The notes beneath the pieces were generated by a model. It was not told the DNA's origin and searched no databases. It saw only the letters and a list, made by a program, of their open reading frames with translations. A program made the translations under genes and the position numbers. Shown here in pieces: positions 1 through 5,753 of a stretch of DNA of 5,753 nt. This DNA is from an uncultured beta proteobacterium (GTDB taxonomy: Bacteria > Pseudomonadota > Gammaproteobacteria > Burkholderiales > Rhodocyclaceae): NCBI GenBank assembly GCA_903916205.1, contig CAIWVX010000179.1, positions 1 to 5,753 of the forward strand, written 5' to 3'. The stretch's first letter is position 1, and each line of letters opens with the position of its first letter.

Positions 1-527
1 CGATTAGCACCCTTGGCCGGTAAAATCCCGTATTCGGCTTTGAATTTATTGGTAAATTCCTTAGAGCTGACATCCCAATTTAAGATTGCCACACATTCCA
101 GCAACGGAATATCCGTAATTTCGGGAGAAGCGATTTTGTACGCTGACGAATCAAGCTTCTCCAGCAATGCCACGGCAGAGGCATCAAATGGACTTGAAAA
201 TACCTCCAAACCCAGGTGCCTAGCCTCGGCAAAAATCGCTTCATGCCAGGCCCACGGGGTATGCGCTTTATTGTACAAATCCCACAACGAAGCATATTTC
301 GACCAAGGTGAAGCATCAGGAATGCGAAAGCCATCGCCATCAGACTTATACGTAATTGTATCCGCAGTATAGGTTTGAAGCTTGATCGCATCTGCACCTG
401 CCCTCTTGGCGGAACGCACAATTTCAATTGCTCGATCAAGCGAACCACCGTGATTCCCCGACATTTCAGCCACAACAAAGATCGGGTAACCAGGTCCTAA
501 CGTATGCTTGCCAATACGAATTTTCAT
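1..527 (-). CDS. pseI: Pseudaminic acid synthase-like protein (NeuB family), partial and possibly chimeric at its visible C-terminal end
   Basis: The family condenses phosphoenolpyruvate with a modified hexosamine to make a nine-carbon sialic-acid-like sugar in the cytoplasm; PseI makes pseudaminic acid for flagellin or surface glycans. 175 full codons are visible of a family length of about 350. Family marks seen in order are VVAEMSGNHGGSLDRA (18-33), AGADAIKLQTYTADT (43-57), the PseI-like stretch LWDLYNKAHTPWAWHEAIF (81-99), FSSPFD (110-115) and YKIASPEITDIPLL (130-143). The start ATG at 527 gives the expected MKIRIG opening, although the ribosome site is weak (only a GAG about 11 bases upstream). 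After about residue 147 the usual GKPxxxSTGxA segment is missing and an unrelated but open reading continues (WDVSSKEFTNKFKAEYG) to the window edge. NeuB or LegI are alternatives; the TPWxWH stretch favours PseI. Confidence 0.8.
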   Translation of the reverse strand, partial: MKIRIGKHTLGPGYPIFVVAEMSGNHGGSLDRAIEIVRSAKRAGADAIKLQTYTADTITYKSDGDGFRIPDASPWSKYASLWDLYNKAHTPWAWHEAIFAEARHLGLEVFSSPFDASAVALLEKLDSSAYKIASPEITDIPLLECVAILNWDVSSKEFTNKFKAEYGILPAKGAN

Positions 528-867
528 TTGATATGACTCAATCAACTACGGGCGCAACGCTTTGTGTTTCATACCCTACGCCGGGAATCTGGAATAAGAG
601 TTCTATCGGCAAATTATTCAATAACTAAATGCCCGCTTAACCCATTTCGTGATACACAACGCAAATAACATAACTCATAAGCATGACTTCGGGAATATTA
701 TTTATTTTTAAACAATTTAAAACAATCACTTGTGAGCTTTATGAAATAGGCATCTGCTTTTGTTTTTTGGTGCGCACTTTGTCAAAAAAATTGACGCATT
801 GGATAAATGAAGAATTTGCTGATCAGGCCTAGGCGATGAGTGGTTGAATAAACGAGCGAAGACAGTG
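528..867. other. Non-coding stretch with AT-rich patch; possible promoter zone of the synthase gene
   Basis: I see no credible gene here; the open frames are short and unlike known proteins. Bases 694-726 are extremely AT-rich, with only two G or C in 33 bases, and contain two tandem copies of AAACAAT. A perfect minus-strand TTGACA lies at 785-780, but no good -10 box follows at 16-18 bases. It sits inside a short inverted repeat, GTCAA/TTGAC (781-785 and 791-795). A promoter reading leftwards into the synthase gene is plausible from composition and position but cannot be fixed to a base. Confidence 0.3.
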
Positions 868-1017
868 ATGAAGCGTTTTTCAGTACACCTGTGCGAGTTG
901 TTCGGCTGTGAAATTGGCTTGTCCGATCTCCCCGCGTGTATCGGTGCCGCCATCGCCAATTTCTCGCTTGAGCCTTCCGAAATAAATGCGCTGGTCGTTG
1001 AATTCAAACGGGCCTAG
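868..1017 (+). CDS. Small hypothetical ORF, 49 residues, doubtful
   Basis: An ATG-started frame (MKRFSVHLCELFGCEIGLSD...) of 49 residues ends at TAG 1017. By my count about 30 of 49 third positions are G or C, which is compatible with coding. There is no clear ribosome binding site. The frame overlaps an 84-residue open frame on the opposite strand, and at most one of them is likely to be real. I do not recognise the product. It could equally be the decayed remnant of a longer gene. Confidence 0.15.
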   Translation: MKRFSVHLCELFGCEIGLSDLPACIGAAIANFSLEPSEINALVVEFKRA

Positions 1018-1134
1018 CAGGCTATCGGCAAGATCAGCTATAGCTGCACGCCTGCGGAAGAAAAAATCTAGGGGTTCAGACGCTCGATTTATGCCTCGGC
1101 AGAAAAGCCCGATGCCCGATACCACGAGGCTCAC
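880..1134 (-). CDS. Hypothetical protein, 84 residues, GTG start, doubtful
   Basis: This frame opens at a GTG directly after an in-frame TAG and ends at TGA. It sits 74 bases downstream of the CBS-domain gene on the same strand. The middle and C-terminal parts look like ordinary soluble protein, with alternating charged and hydrophobic residues (IADLADSLLGPFEFNDQ, then EIGDGGTDTRGEIGQ). I recognise no domain and see no Shine-Dalgarno sequence upstream of the GTG. The abrupt upstream stop suggests either a remnant of a larger gene or a chance frame. Confidence 0.2.
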   Translation of the reverse strand: MSLVVSGIGLFCRGINRASEPLDFFFRRRAAIADLADSLLGPFEFNDQRIYFGRLKREIGDGGTDTRGEIGQANFTAEQLAQVY

Positions 1135-1208
1135 CTATCGTTTGGGATGTGCTTGTTTAGGCGTAATAACTCAACTCAGTTAGTGGCAGGGGCTATCAAT
1201 CCACACGA

Positions 1209-1640
1209 TCAGCCAGAAATATAATTTGCAAGCTGACCAATGATAAATTTCTGTTGACTGATCATTTCCTTGACGACATCGCCGATGGAAATGATTCCAA
1301 GGACTTTTTTATTCTCGTCGATAACCGGTAGATGACGGAAATGTTTTTCGGTCATGATCGCCATACATTCTTCGACGGTTCTTTCCAGAGTGACGCAGAA
1401 GACTTTGCTGGACATGATTTCACTGACCGGGGTGCTTTTTGAGGCGCGGTCATGCAGGATGATCTTGCGCGCATAATCACGTTCAGAAAAAATACCAGCC
1501 AAACGGTCGCCATCAAGAACTACGAGCGCACCAACATCATATTCGGCCATGATTTGAAGCGCTTGCAAGACCGTTTGCTCGGGTGTAACGAAAGCTAATT
1601 TTCTGGTTTTGCCTTCAATAAGCTGCTTTAGGGTTTTCAT
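1209..1640 (-). CDS. Twin CBS-domain protein
   Basis: This is a 143-residue cytoplasmic protein made almost entirely of two CBS domains, about residues 14-65 and 75-130, which pair to form one Bateman module. Such modules bind adenosine nucleotides (AMP, ATP, NAD or SAM in various members) and act as energy or redox sensors. The ligand-site signatures are GIFSERD (49-55) at the end of the first domain and GIISIGDVV (115-123) at the end of the second. No catalytic or DNA-binding domain is fused, so it probably works by contacting a partner that the sequence does not reveal. The start is the ATG at 1640, because AGGAAGGA lies six bases upstream of it. The in-frame ATG at 1676 would add 12 residues and has no such site. 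It follows the cytochrome gene on the same strand after 72 bases and may be cotranscribed with it. Confidence 0.88.
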   Translation of the reverse strand: MKTLKQLIEGKTRKLAFVTPEQTVLQALQIMAEYDVGALVVLDGDRLAGIFSERDYARKIILHDRASKSTPVSEIMSSKVFCVTLERTVEECMAIMTEKHFRHLPVIDENKKVLGIISIGDVVKEMISQQKFIIGQLANYISG

Positions 1641-1712
1641 GAAAATCCTTCCTGTATTAATGGGCCAGATGACCAACTACGCCCAATGAGTTTGACTTTA
1701 GCGGATTTGACT

Positions 1713-2348
1713 TCAGCGCAACCCGGCGATTAAGTCAGCAACGGCTTTGATCTGCTTGTCAGAGAGTTTTTCGGCAATGGTTCGCATGACTTTCTCGGGG
1801 TCGTTGGAACGCTCTTCGCTACGGAAGTTCTTCAATTGTGTTTCGGTATATTCGGCATGTTGCCCGGAGATGCGTGGATATTGTGCCGGAAGACCGGCAC
1901 CGTTAGGCCCGTGGCAGCCAGCGCAAGCCGGGATACCCCGCTCGAAATCACCCTTGCGCCAGAGTTGCTGTCCGGTGGCCACCAAATTGGCGTCAGTAGA
2001 AGCAGCGGGCTTTTGTTTTTGCTGTGAGAAATAGAGGGCAAGACCCTTCATATCCGCAGGACTCAGCGCCGCCGTCATGCCGCCCATAATCGGATTGTTG
2101 CGCACCGCAGGTTTACCATCGACGGATTTAAATTCCATCAATTGTTTATAGAGATAGTCGGAACCTTGCCCTGCCAAAATAGGATTGACCGGGAGCACGC
2201 TATTGCCATCCACATTGTGGCAAGCCACACAGACGGTTTCAGCGGTTTTTTTGGCCTTAAGCAGCTCTGCTTTGATGTTGGTTTCTCCAGCAGCAAAGGC
2301 AGAAAGGCAGACGGCGCTTAATAGCGCGAAGGTCATGGTACGAATCAT
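1713..2348 (-). CDS. Diheme cytochrome c4-type periplasmic protein
   Basis: This 211-residue exported electron carrier covalently binds two c-type hemes. A signal peptide covers residues 1-19 or 20 (hydrophobic MTFALLSAVCLSAFA, cleavage around AFA-AG). The two heme-binding motifs are CVACH (40-44) and CAGCH (142-146). Likely axial methionines are in NPIMGGM (M88 or M91) and KVMRTIAEKLSD (M188), and both surroundings are typical of cytochrome c4. The two halves repeat the same fold, joined by a KQKPAAS linker near 110-118. Length matches the c4 family (about 190-210). Known members carry electrons to terminal oxidases such as cbb3; that role is inferred here. An AGGAG ribosome site lies seven bases before the ATG. 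The gene is divergent from engB, and the CBS-domain gene lies 72 bases downstream. Confidence 0.92.
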   Translation of the reverse strand: MIRTMTFALLSAVCLSAFAAGETNIKAELLKAKKTAETVCVACHNVDGNSVLPVNPILAGQGSDYLYKQLMEFKSVDGKPAVRNNPIMGGMTAALSPADMKGLALYFSQQKQKPAASTDANLVATGQQLWRKGDFERGIPACAGCHGPNGAGLPAQYPRISGQHAEYTETQLKNFRSEERSNDPEKVMRTIAEKLSDKQIKAVADLIAGLR

Positions 2349-2405
2349 GGTGAAACTCCTGTTGATGAGTTCGGGTTCACAGAAGCAAGCTTCTAAACCT
2401 GATAT

Positions 2406-2435
2406 TCTATAGCACTTTTAGGTGTAAGCCTTCAA
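2406..2435 (-). promoter_or_regulatory. Weak candidate promoter for the cytochrome gene
   Basis: On the minus strand TTGAAG (2435-2430, four of six consensus bases) is followed after 18 bases by TATAGA (2411-2406, four of six). It would start transcription around 2400, leaving a leader of about 50 bases that contains the AGGAG site. Both boxes are imperfect and the call rests mainly on spacing and position in the divergent gap. Confidence 0.25.
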
Positions 2436-2452
2436 TCTCAACGGTTCTTAAA

Positions 2453-3187
2453 ATGTCACTATTCCAAAAGGCGATTTTTCATACCACCGTCGCCCACTTG
2501 CGCGATTTGCCGCCTGACTCACAGCGTGAAGTAGCTTTTGCCGGGCGCTCGAATGCGGGCAAGTCTTCGGCAATCAATACGCTGGCGAATCACACGCGCT
2601 TAGCTTTTGTTTCAAAAACACCGGGCCGGACTCAACATCTCAACTATTTCTCACTTGAAGCGGGAAAGTATCTCGTTGACTTGCCCGGCTACGGTTTTGC
2701 CAAGGCTCCTGAAGAAATACGTTCGCAATGGGAAGGTCTGCTCGCGCCGTATTTACGTTTTCGTCCGCCCTTGGTTGGATTGGTGTTGATCATGGATAGC
2801 CGCCATCCATTGACTGAACTGGATTTACAGATGCTGGCCTGGTTTGCCCAAACCGGTAAGCCGATTCATGTCCTACTTTCAAAAGCAGACAAATTAACCC
2901 GTCAGGAACAAGCGTTAGCTCTGCGCGAAGTGCAAGCCGTTTTGGCGCAAATTAGTGAAAACACTACGCTTCAGTTGTTTTCAAGCTTAAAAACAATTGG
3001 CGTGGCTGAGGCTGAGGCGGTGTTAGGCGGTTGGATGGATATGTCGATCAAAGAAGAGACGCCCCCACCTGTCGGCTTGCGCACCGAGAAAGTGCCCCGC
3101 CCAAAAAATCGCAAGGCGATAGGCTGGAGTGCGCGATCAATAAAACCGGTAACCAAGACTTCAGGGAATAAAAAAGCCCCGGCATAA
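2453..3187 (+). CDS. engB: Ribosome-biogenesis GTP-binding protein EngB (YsxC/YihA)
   Basis: EngB is a GTPase of the TrmE-Era-EngA-EngB group, needed in most bacteria for late assembly of the large ribosomal subunit. The G motifs are all visible: G1 GRSNAGKSS (31-39), switch I TPGRT (56-60), G3 DLPGYG (76-81), G4 SKAD (143-146, in place of the usual T/NKxD) and G5 SSLK (177-180). The protein has 244 residues against about 210 in E. coli. The excess is a basic, proline-rich tail from about 200 ([15 protein letters not shown], ending KKAPA), probably disordered and possibly RNA-binding by inference. No good Shine-Dalgarno sequence precedes the ATG, yet the next in-frame ATG lies beyond the G1 to G3 motifs, so this start stands. 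The stop codon lies at the edge of a terminator-like hairpin. Confidence 0.95.
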   Translation: MSLFQKAIFHTTVAHLRDLPPDSQREVAFAGRSNAGKSSAINTLANHTRLAFVSKTPGRTQHLNYFSLEAGKYLVDLPGYGFAKAPEEIRSQWEGLLAPYLRFRPPLVGLVLIMDSRHPLTELDLQMLAWFAQTGKPIHVLLSKADKLTRQEQALALREVQAVLAQISENTTLQLFSSLKTIGVAEAEAVLGGWMDMSIKEETPPPVGLRTEKVPRPKNRKAIGWSARSIKPVTKTSGNKKAPA

Positions 3188-3200
3188 GAAAATGCCGGGG
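3170..3200 (-). terminator. Intrinsic terminator reading on the minus strand, at the 3' end of engB
   Basis: A perfect 9-base-pair stem, CCCCGGCAT (3177-3185) with ATGCCGGGG (3192-3200), encloses a six-base loop. Read on the minus strand it is followed by C and then six T (3175-3170), the classic Rho-independent layout. Read on the plus strand it is followed by AGAAAAACG with no T-tract, so it is a poor terminator for engB itself. The engB stop codon overlaps the stem and loop. No annotated minus-strand gene lies immediately upstream of it. Confidence 0.65.
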
Positions 3201-3310
3201 AGAAAAACGCCCTACATCAATGTAAGGCACCCGTTCAGGGAGATGAAACGGGGGATGGTGTGAGCCATCCGTTAATTACGACGGGTTGCAACGCGCTTAG
3301 TTCCCGAAGC
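3201..3310 (-). ncRNA. Candidate structured small RNA in the engB-hemB gap (strand uncertain)
   Basis: The gap is unusually rich in short stems: 3209-3228 (GCC, one mismatch, TACAT pairing with ATGTA and GGC), 3230-3252 (CCCGTT with AACGGG, extended inward past a bulge) and 3253-3270 (GGATGG with CCATCC around TGTGAG). An alternative pairing of CCCGT (3230-3234) with ACGGG (3281-3285) would enclose the third stem. The minus strand is preferred because the only U-tract terminator (3170-3200) reads that way. The alternative is a plus-strand hemB leader; I recall a hemB RNA motif reported upstream of hemB in Betaproteobacteria, but cannot check whether this matches it. No firm promoter was found on the minus strand. 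Confidence 0.3.
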
Positions 3311-3316
3311 TATATT
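3286..3316 (+). promoter_or_regulatory. hemB: Weak candidate promoter for hemB
   Basis: TTGCAA (3286-3291, four of six) and TATATT (3311-3316, five of six) are 19 bases apart, which would start transcription near 3322 and leave the hemB ribosome site in the leader. A second -10-like TATAAG at 3339-3344 has no good -35 box at normal spacing, and a start from it would remove part of the ribosome site. If the upstream candidate is right, the hairpins at 3209-3270 are not part of the hemB messenger. Confidence 0.25.
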
Positions 3317-3326
3317 TTTGTGATGA

Positions 3327-4373
<1,047 letters not shown>

Positions 4374-4381
4374 CTCAGACT

Positions 4382-4405
4382 AGCGCTTTACATTAAAGCG
4401 GCGCT
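4382..4405 (+). other. Hairpin just after hemB without a U-tract
   Basis: AGC plus GCTTTA (4382-4390) pairs with TAAAGC (4394-4399) and, past a three-base GGC bulge, with GCT (4403-4405). It starts eight bases after the hemB stop. The following bases are GAAAAAAG, so it is not a canonical intrinsic terminator for hemB; it may protect the messenger 3' end or help a Rho-dependent stop. Confidence 0.3.
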
Positions 4406-4406
4406 G

Positions 4407-4432
4407 AAAAAAGCGGCGTGGCCTTCTCCGCT
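4407..4432 (-). terminator. Possible intrinsic terminator of the acyltransferase gene
   Basis: On the minus strand AGCGG (4432-4428) pairs with CCGCT (4416-4412) around an 11-base loop, and the following bases give a T-run (4412-4407). It begins 14 bases beyond the stop codon. The stem is short (five pairs) and the loop long, so strength is doubtful; the position and U-tract are what support it. Confidence 0.4.
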
Positions 4433-4445
4433 CGATAGAGTGCAA

Positions 4446-5552
4446 TTACTTGGCTTTAAACACTAGGGCTACGCGTTCAAGCAGCCGATGGGCCTGAATG
4501 TTAAGCACTGTTTGCCATTGACTGACACGGCTTTCGATTTGGCGAAAGAACAGCGCCCCGGCAGCAATGCTGGCGGCCCAGGCGAGGACAATTCCCAAAG
4601 CATTGACGACCGGGTTCTCCGGTGAAAGGTGAGAGAACACCGCGTTGAAGAGAATGACCACAGAAAAATGCACCAAAAACACCGAATAAGAAATTTTACC
4701 CAGATAGGCCAGTAGCGCACCTTGCGGACGGTTTTCGAGGAATCCCCAGCGTCGTGAAATGCCGAGTATCAGCGCGGTAAGCAGCGCCAAGGCAATACGA
4801 GAGCGAAAATCGATAATCAATGCGGCGATCACCACCGCCGTGATAAGCAGCAACCCATCGGGCTTGCGCTCAGCTTCGGTGGCCCAGTAAGTGAGCGCAC
4901 CAAGACCGTAGGAACCAAAAAAATACACGGCCCAACTATCCCAACCGGCATGGCGATTGAAGTGGAACAAGGAAGCTAAGATCACCCCGCTAACCAAGAG
5001 CACGCCGAGAATGAAAATCGCACTCGACGATTTTCCTAGCCAACGTGCCAACCACAGCAATCCGAGCATCAAGCCAAAAAGTTGGAAATCAATGGCAATG
5101 TACCAAACTCCGGCGGATAACGAATCAAAGTCGAGAAGGCTTTGCAATAAAGCGATGTGCGCCATCAATTGCCATAGCGTCGGCGCATTGGGGATGGAAT
5201 CATGTTCGATCAGATTACGTGCGATAGCCGCGCATAAAATGCTTAATAGCACGGCGGCGAGGTAGGGAATAACAAGCTTGAAGTAGCGTTTTTTGAGTAG
5301 AGACAGTGGCGTTGGCGTCACTAATTGCCCACAAGGGGCCAGTGCTTTTGCGGCCAAGAAGCCCCCAATAACGAGAAAAATCTGGACGGCGACGCGGGCT
5401 TCGTGAGTCAGCCAGCCCAACAACGAGGGGGCAAGTTGGCGGGCCACATCGGACATCGGCCCGTAGAGTGCCAGATGATGCAGCACCACGAGTTGCGAAG
5501 CGATGGCTTTTAATGCGTCGATAAAAGCGAGTCGAGGAACCTCTGTACGCAT
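4446..5552 (-). CDS. Acyltransferase 3 (AT3) family integral membrane protein
   Basis: This 368-residue inner-membrane protein has roughly ten hydrophobic segments and belongs to the family that adds O-acetyl or other acyl groups to surface sugars and similar acceptors. Family marks are the N-terminal FIDALKAIASQLVVLHH (10-26), which satisfies the R/K-x10-H motif with K15 and H26; QIFLVIGGFL (57-66), corresponding to FFxxSGFL but with Gly63 in place of Ser; KKRYFKLVIPYL (87-98); VWYIAIDFQLF (149-159); and LGKISYSVFLVHF (284-296) near the end. No SGNH domain is fused. Substrate cannot be read from the sequence; peptidoglycan, lipopolysaccharide and exopolysaccharide are all possible. The start ATG has only a weak ribosome site (TTGGA). 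An insertion sequence ends 37 bases upstream and may have displaced the native promoter. Confidence 0.88.
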   Translation of the reverse strand: MRTEVPRLAFIDALKAIASQLVVLHHLALYGPMSDVARQLAPSLLGWLTHEARVAVQIFLVIGGFLAAKALAPCGQLVTPTPLSLLKKRYFKLVIPYLAAVLLSILCAAIARNLIEHDSIPNAPTLWQLMAHIALLQSLLDFDSLSAGVWYIAIDFQLFGLMLGLLWLARWLGKSSSAIFILGVLLVSGVILASLFHFNRHAGWDSWAVYFFGSYGLGALTYWATEAERKPDGLLLITAVVIAALIIDFRSRIALALLTALILGISRRWGFLENRPQGALLAYLGKISYSVFLVHFSVVILFNAVFSHLSPENPVVNALGIVLAWAASIAAGALFFRQIESRVSQWQTVLNIQAHRLLERVALVFKAK

Positions 5553-5585
5553 GTAGCAAATCCAAGTAGATAACGATGACAGAAA

Positions 5586-5589
5586 CTAA
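5586..5589. repeat. Putative target-site duplication CTAA (one copy visible)
   Basis: CTAA immediately abuts the terminal repeat of the insertion sequence. IS5-group elements are known to target and duplicate YTAR, which CTAA fits. The matching copy would be beyond the right edge of the window. Confidence 0.45.
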
Positions 5590-5605
5590 GGAAGCGCCGA
5601 ACAAG
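5590..5605. repeat. Terminal inverted repeat of an IS5-type element
   Basis: GGAAGCGCCGAACAAG matches the IS5-type terminal sequence as I remember it (GGAAGGTGCGAACAAG) at 13 of 16 positions. It marks the outer end of the element on the side of the transposase 3' end. The partner repeat is outside the window. Confidence 0.55.
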
Positions 5606-5688
5606 CCGCCGCAAGTTTAGTCAGCAAAGGCAAATTGAGACGCAATTTTGAACAAAATCGATTTTTCATCGGATAAATGGCCGTTTAT

Positions 5689-5723
5689 GAGCTGGCAGGC
5701 GGGGTATTCCCCCTGTCCGGCTC
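5689..5723. other. Stable imperfect hairpin in the insertion-sequence tail
   Basis: GAGC, TGG, CAGG and GGG on the left (5689-5703, C5700 bulged) pair with CCC, CCTG, CC, G and GCTC on the right (5709-5723, T5716 bulged), giving about 14 pairs including one G-T wobble. It covers the last two bases of the transposase stop codon on the minus strand. No T-tract follows on either strand, so it is not a standard intrinsic terminator. Confidence 0.45.
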
Positions 5724-5753
5724 ATGCCGGGCGCACCTCTCCTGTCAGAGGTC
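5722..5753 (-). CDS. IS5-family transposase, last nine codons
   Basis: Only PLTGEVRPA and the TGA stop (5724-5722) are inside the window, plus two bases of a further codon. The sequence resembles C-termini of IS5-family DDE transposases. Its distance to the terminal repeat, about 120 bases, is reasonable for the group. Nothing of the catalytic core is visible, so activity cannot be judged. Confidence 0.4.
   Translation of the reverse strand, partial: PLTGEVRPA

Larger units (their letters stand above)
5590..5753 (-). mobile_element. IS5-family insertion sequence, transposase-3' end only
   Basis: Four signs agree: an IS5-like terminal repeat at 5590-5605, an abutting CTAA target site, about 115 bases of AT-rich non-coding tail, and a minus-strand reading that ends in LTGEVRPA, which resembles IS5-family transposase C-termini. 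The element runs off the right edge, so completeness is unknown. It is oriented so that transposase transcription points towards the acyltransferase gene, and read-through could drive that gene. Family assignment is from memory of IS5 ends, not from a search. Confidence 0.55.

Noticed and set aside
13..372. 119-residue plus-strand open frame
   Set aside because: It is antisense to the synthase gene, whose minus-strand frame carries clear PseI/NeuB motifs.
80..478. 132-residue minus-strand open frame
   Set aside because: It is a shifted frame inside the synthase gene, with no family resemblance and a composition rich in Arg, Trp and Met.
428..628. 66-residue plus-strand open frame
   Set aside because: Half of it is antisense to the synthase gene; no ribosome site and no recognisable motif.
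726..1007. 93-residue minus-strand open frame
   Set aside because: Composition is unlike the real genes here, it competes with two other frames, and it has no start signal or domain.
1035..1046. Perfect 12-base palindrome CAGCTATAGCTG
   Set aside because: A palindrome this short is expected about once by chance in a window this long, and it has no promoter context.
3177..3200. Hairpin read as an engB (plus-strand) terminator
   Set aside because: The bases after it on the plus strand are AGAAAAACG, with no T-tract; the T-tract is on the minus strand.
5215..5604. 129-residue minus-strand frame overlapping the acyltransferase start and the insertion-sequence end
   Set aside because: It is out of frame with the acyltransferase motifs and rich in Arg and Ser as expected for a shadow; its start lies inside the IS terminal repeat.
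5731..5753. tRNA-Asp-like anticodon arm (CTGTCA context)
   Set aside because: The loop is six bases instead of seven, no D-arm precedes it, and the stretch is explained by the transposase reading on the other strand.

Overview
The window looks like a chromosomal stretch from a betaproteobacterium. The evidence is a diheme cytochrome c4-type gene divergent from the GTPase gene engB (ysxC/yihA), with hemB next to it, a neighbourhood I associate with Betaproteobacteria. HemB itself is the magnesium type with the 205/260 lysine spacing seen in Pseudomonas HemB. This assignment rests on gene order and protein look, not on a search.

Layout, left to right. The left edge (1-527, minus) carries the N-terminal half of a NeuB-family sialic-acid-like synthase, best matched to pseudaminic acid synthase PseI. 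Its last roughly 28 visible codons no longer fit the family. From 528 to 1208 there is no convincing gene: an AT-rich patch lies near 694-726, and two overlapping small open frames on opposite strands lie at 868-1134. Next come two minus-strand genes: a small twin-CBS-domain protein (1209-1640) and a periplasmic diheme cytochrome c4 (1713-2348). Across a 104-base divergent gap lie engB (2453-3187) and then hemB (3363-4373), both on the plus strand. The acyltransferase-3 family membrane protein gene (4446-5552, minus) converges on hemB. The right edge (5590-5753) is the transposase 3' end of an IS5-type insertion sequence. It starts 38 bases upstream of the acyltransferase start codon and has an IS5-like terminal repeat and a CTAA target site.

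How the genes fit together: HemB makes porphobilinogen, which feeds the heme needed by the cytochrome c4, while EngB is a ribosome-assembly GTPase. The CBS protein is probably a nucleotide-sensing regulator of unknown partner. PseI and the acyltransferase could both belong to surface-glycan biology, but they are far apart here and no direct link is visible.

The most interesting non-coding signal is the 175-base engB-hemB gap. It holds a run of hairpins and a GC-rich terminator whose U-tract lies on the minus strand, opposite to both flanking genes. This suggests an undocumented minus-strand small RNA or an antisense-blocking terminator. I did not find a CRISPR array, tRNA, rRNA or a recognisable defence system.
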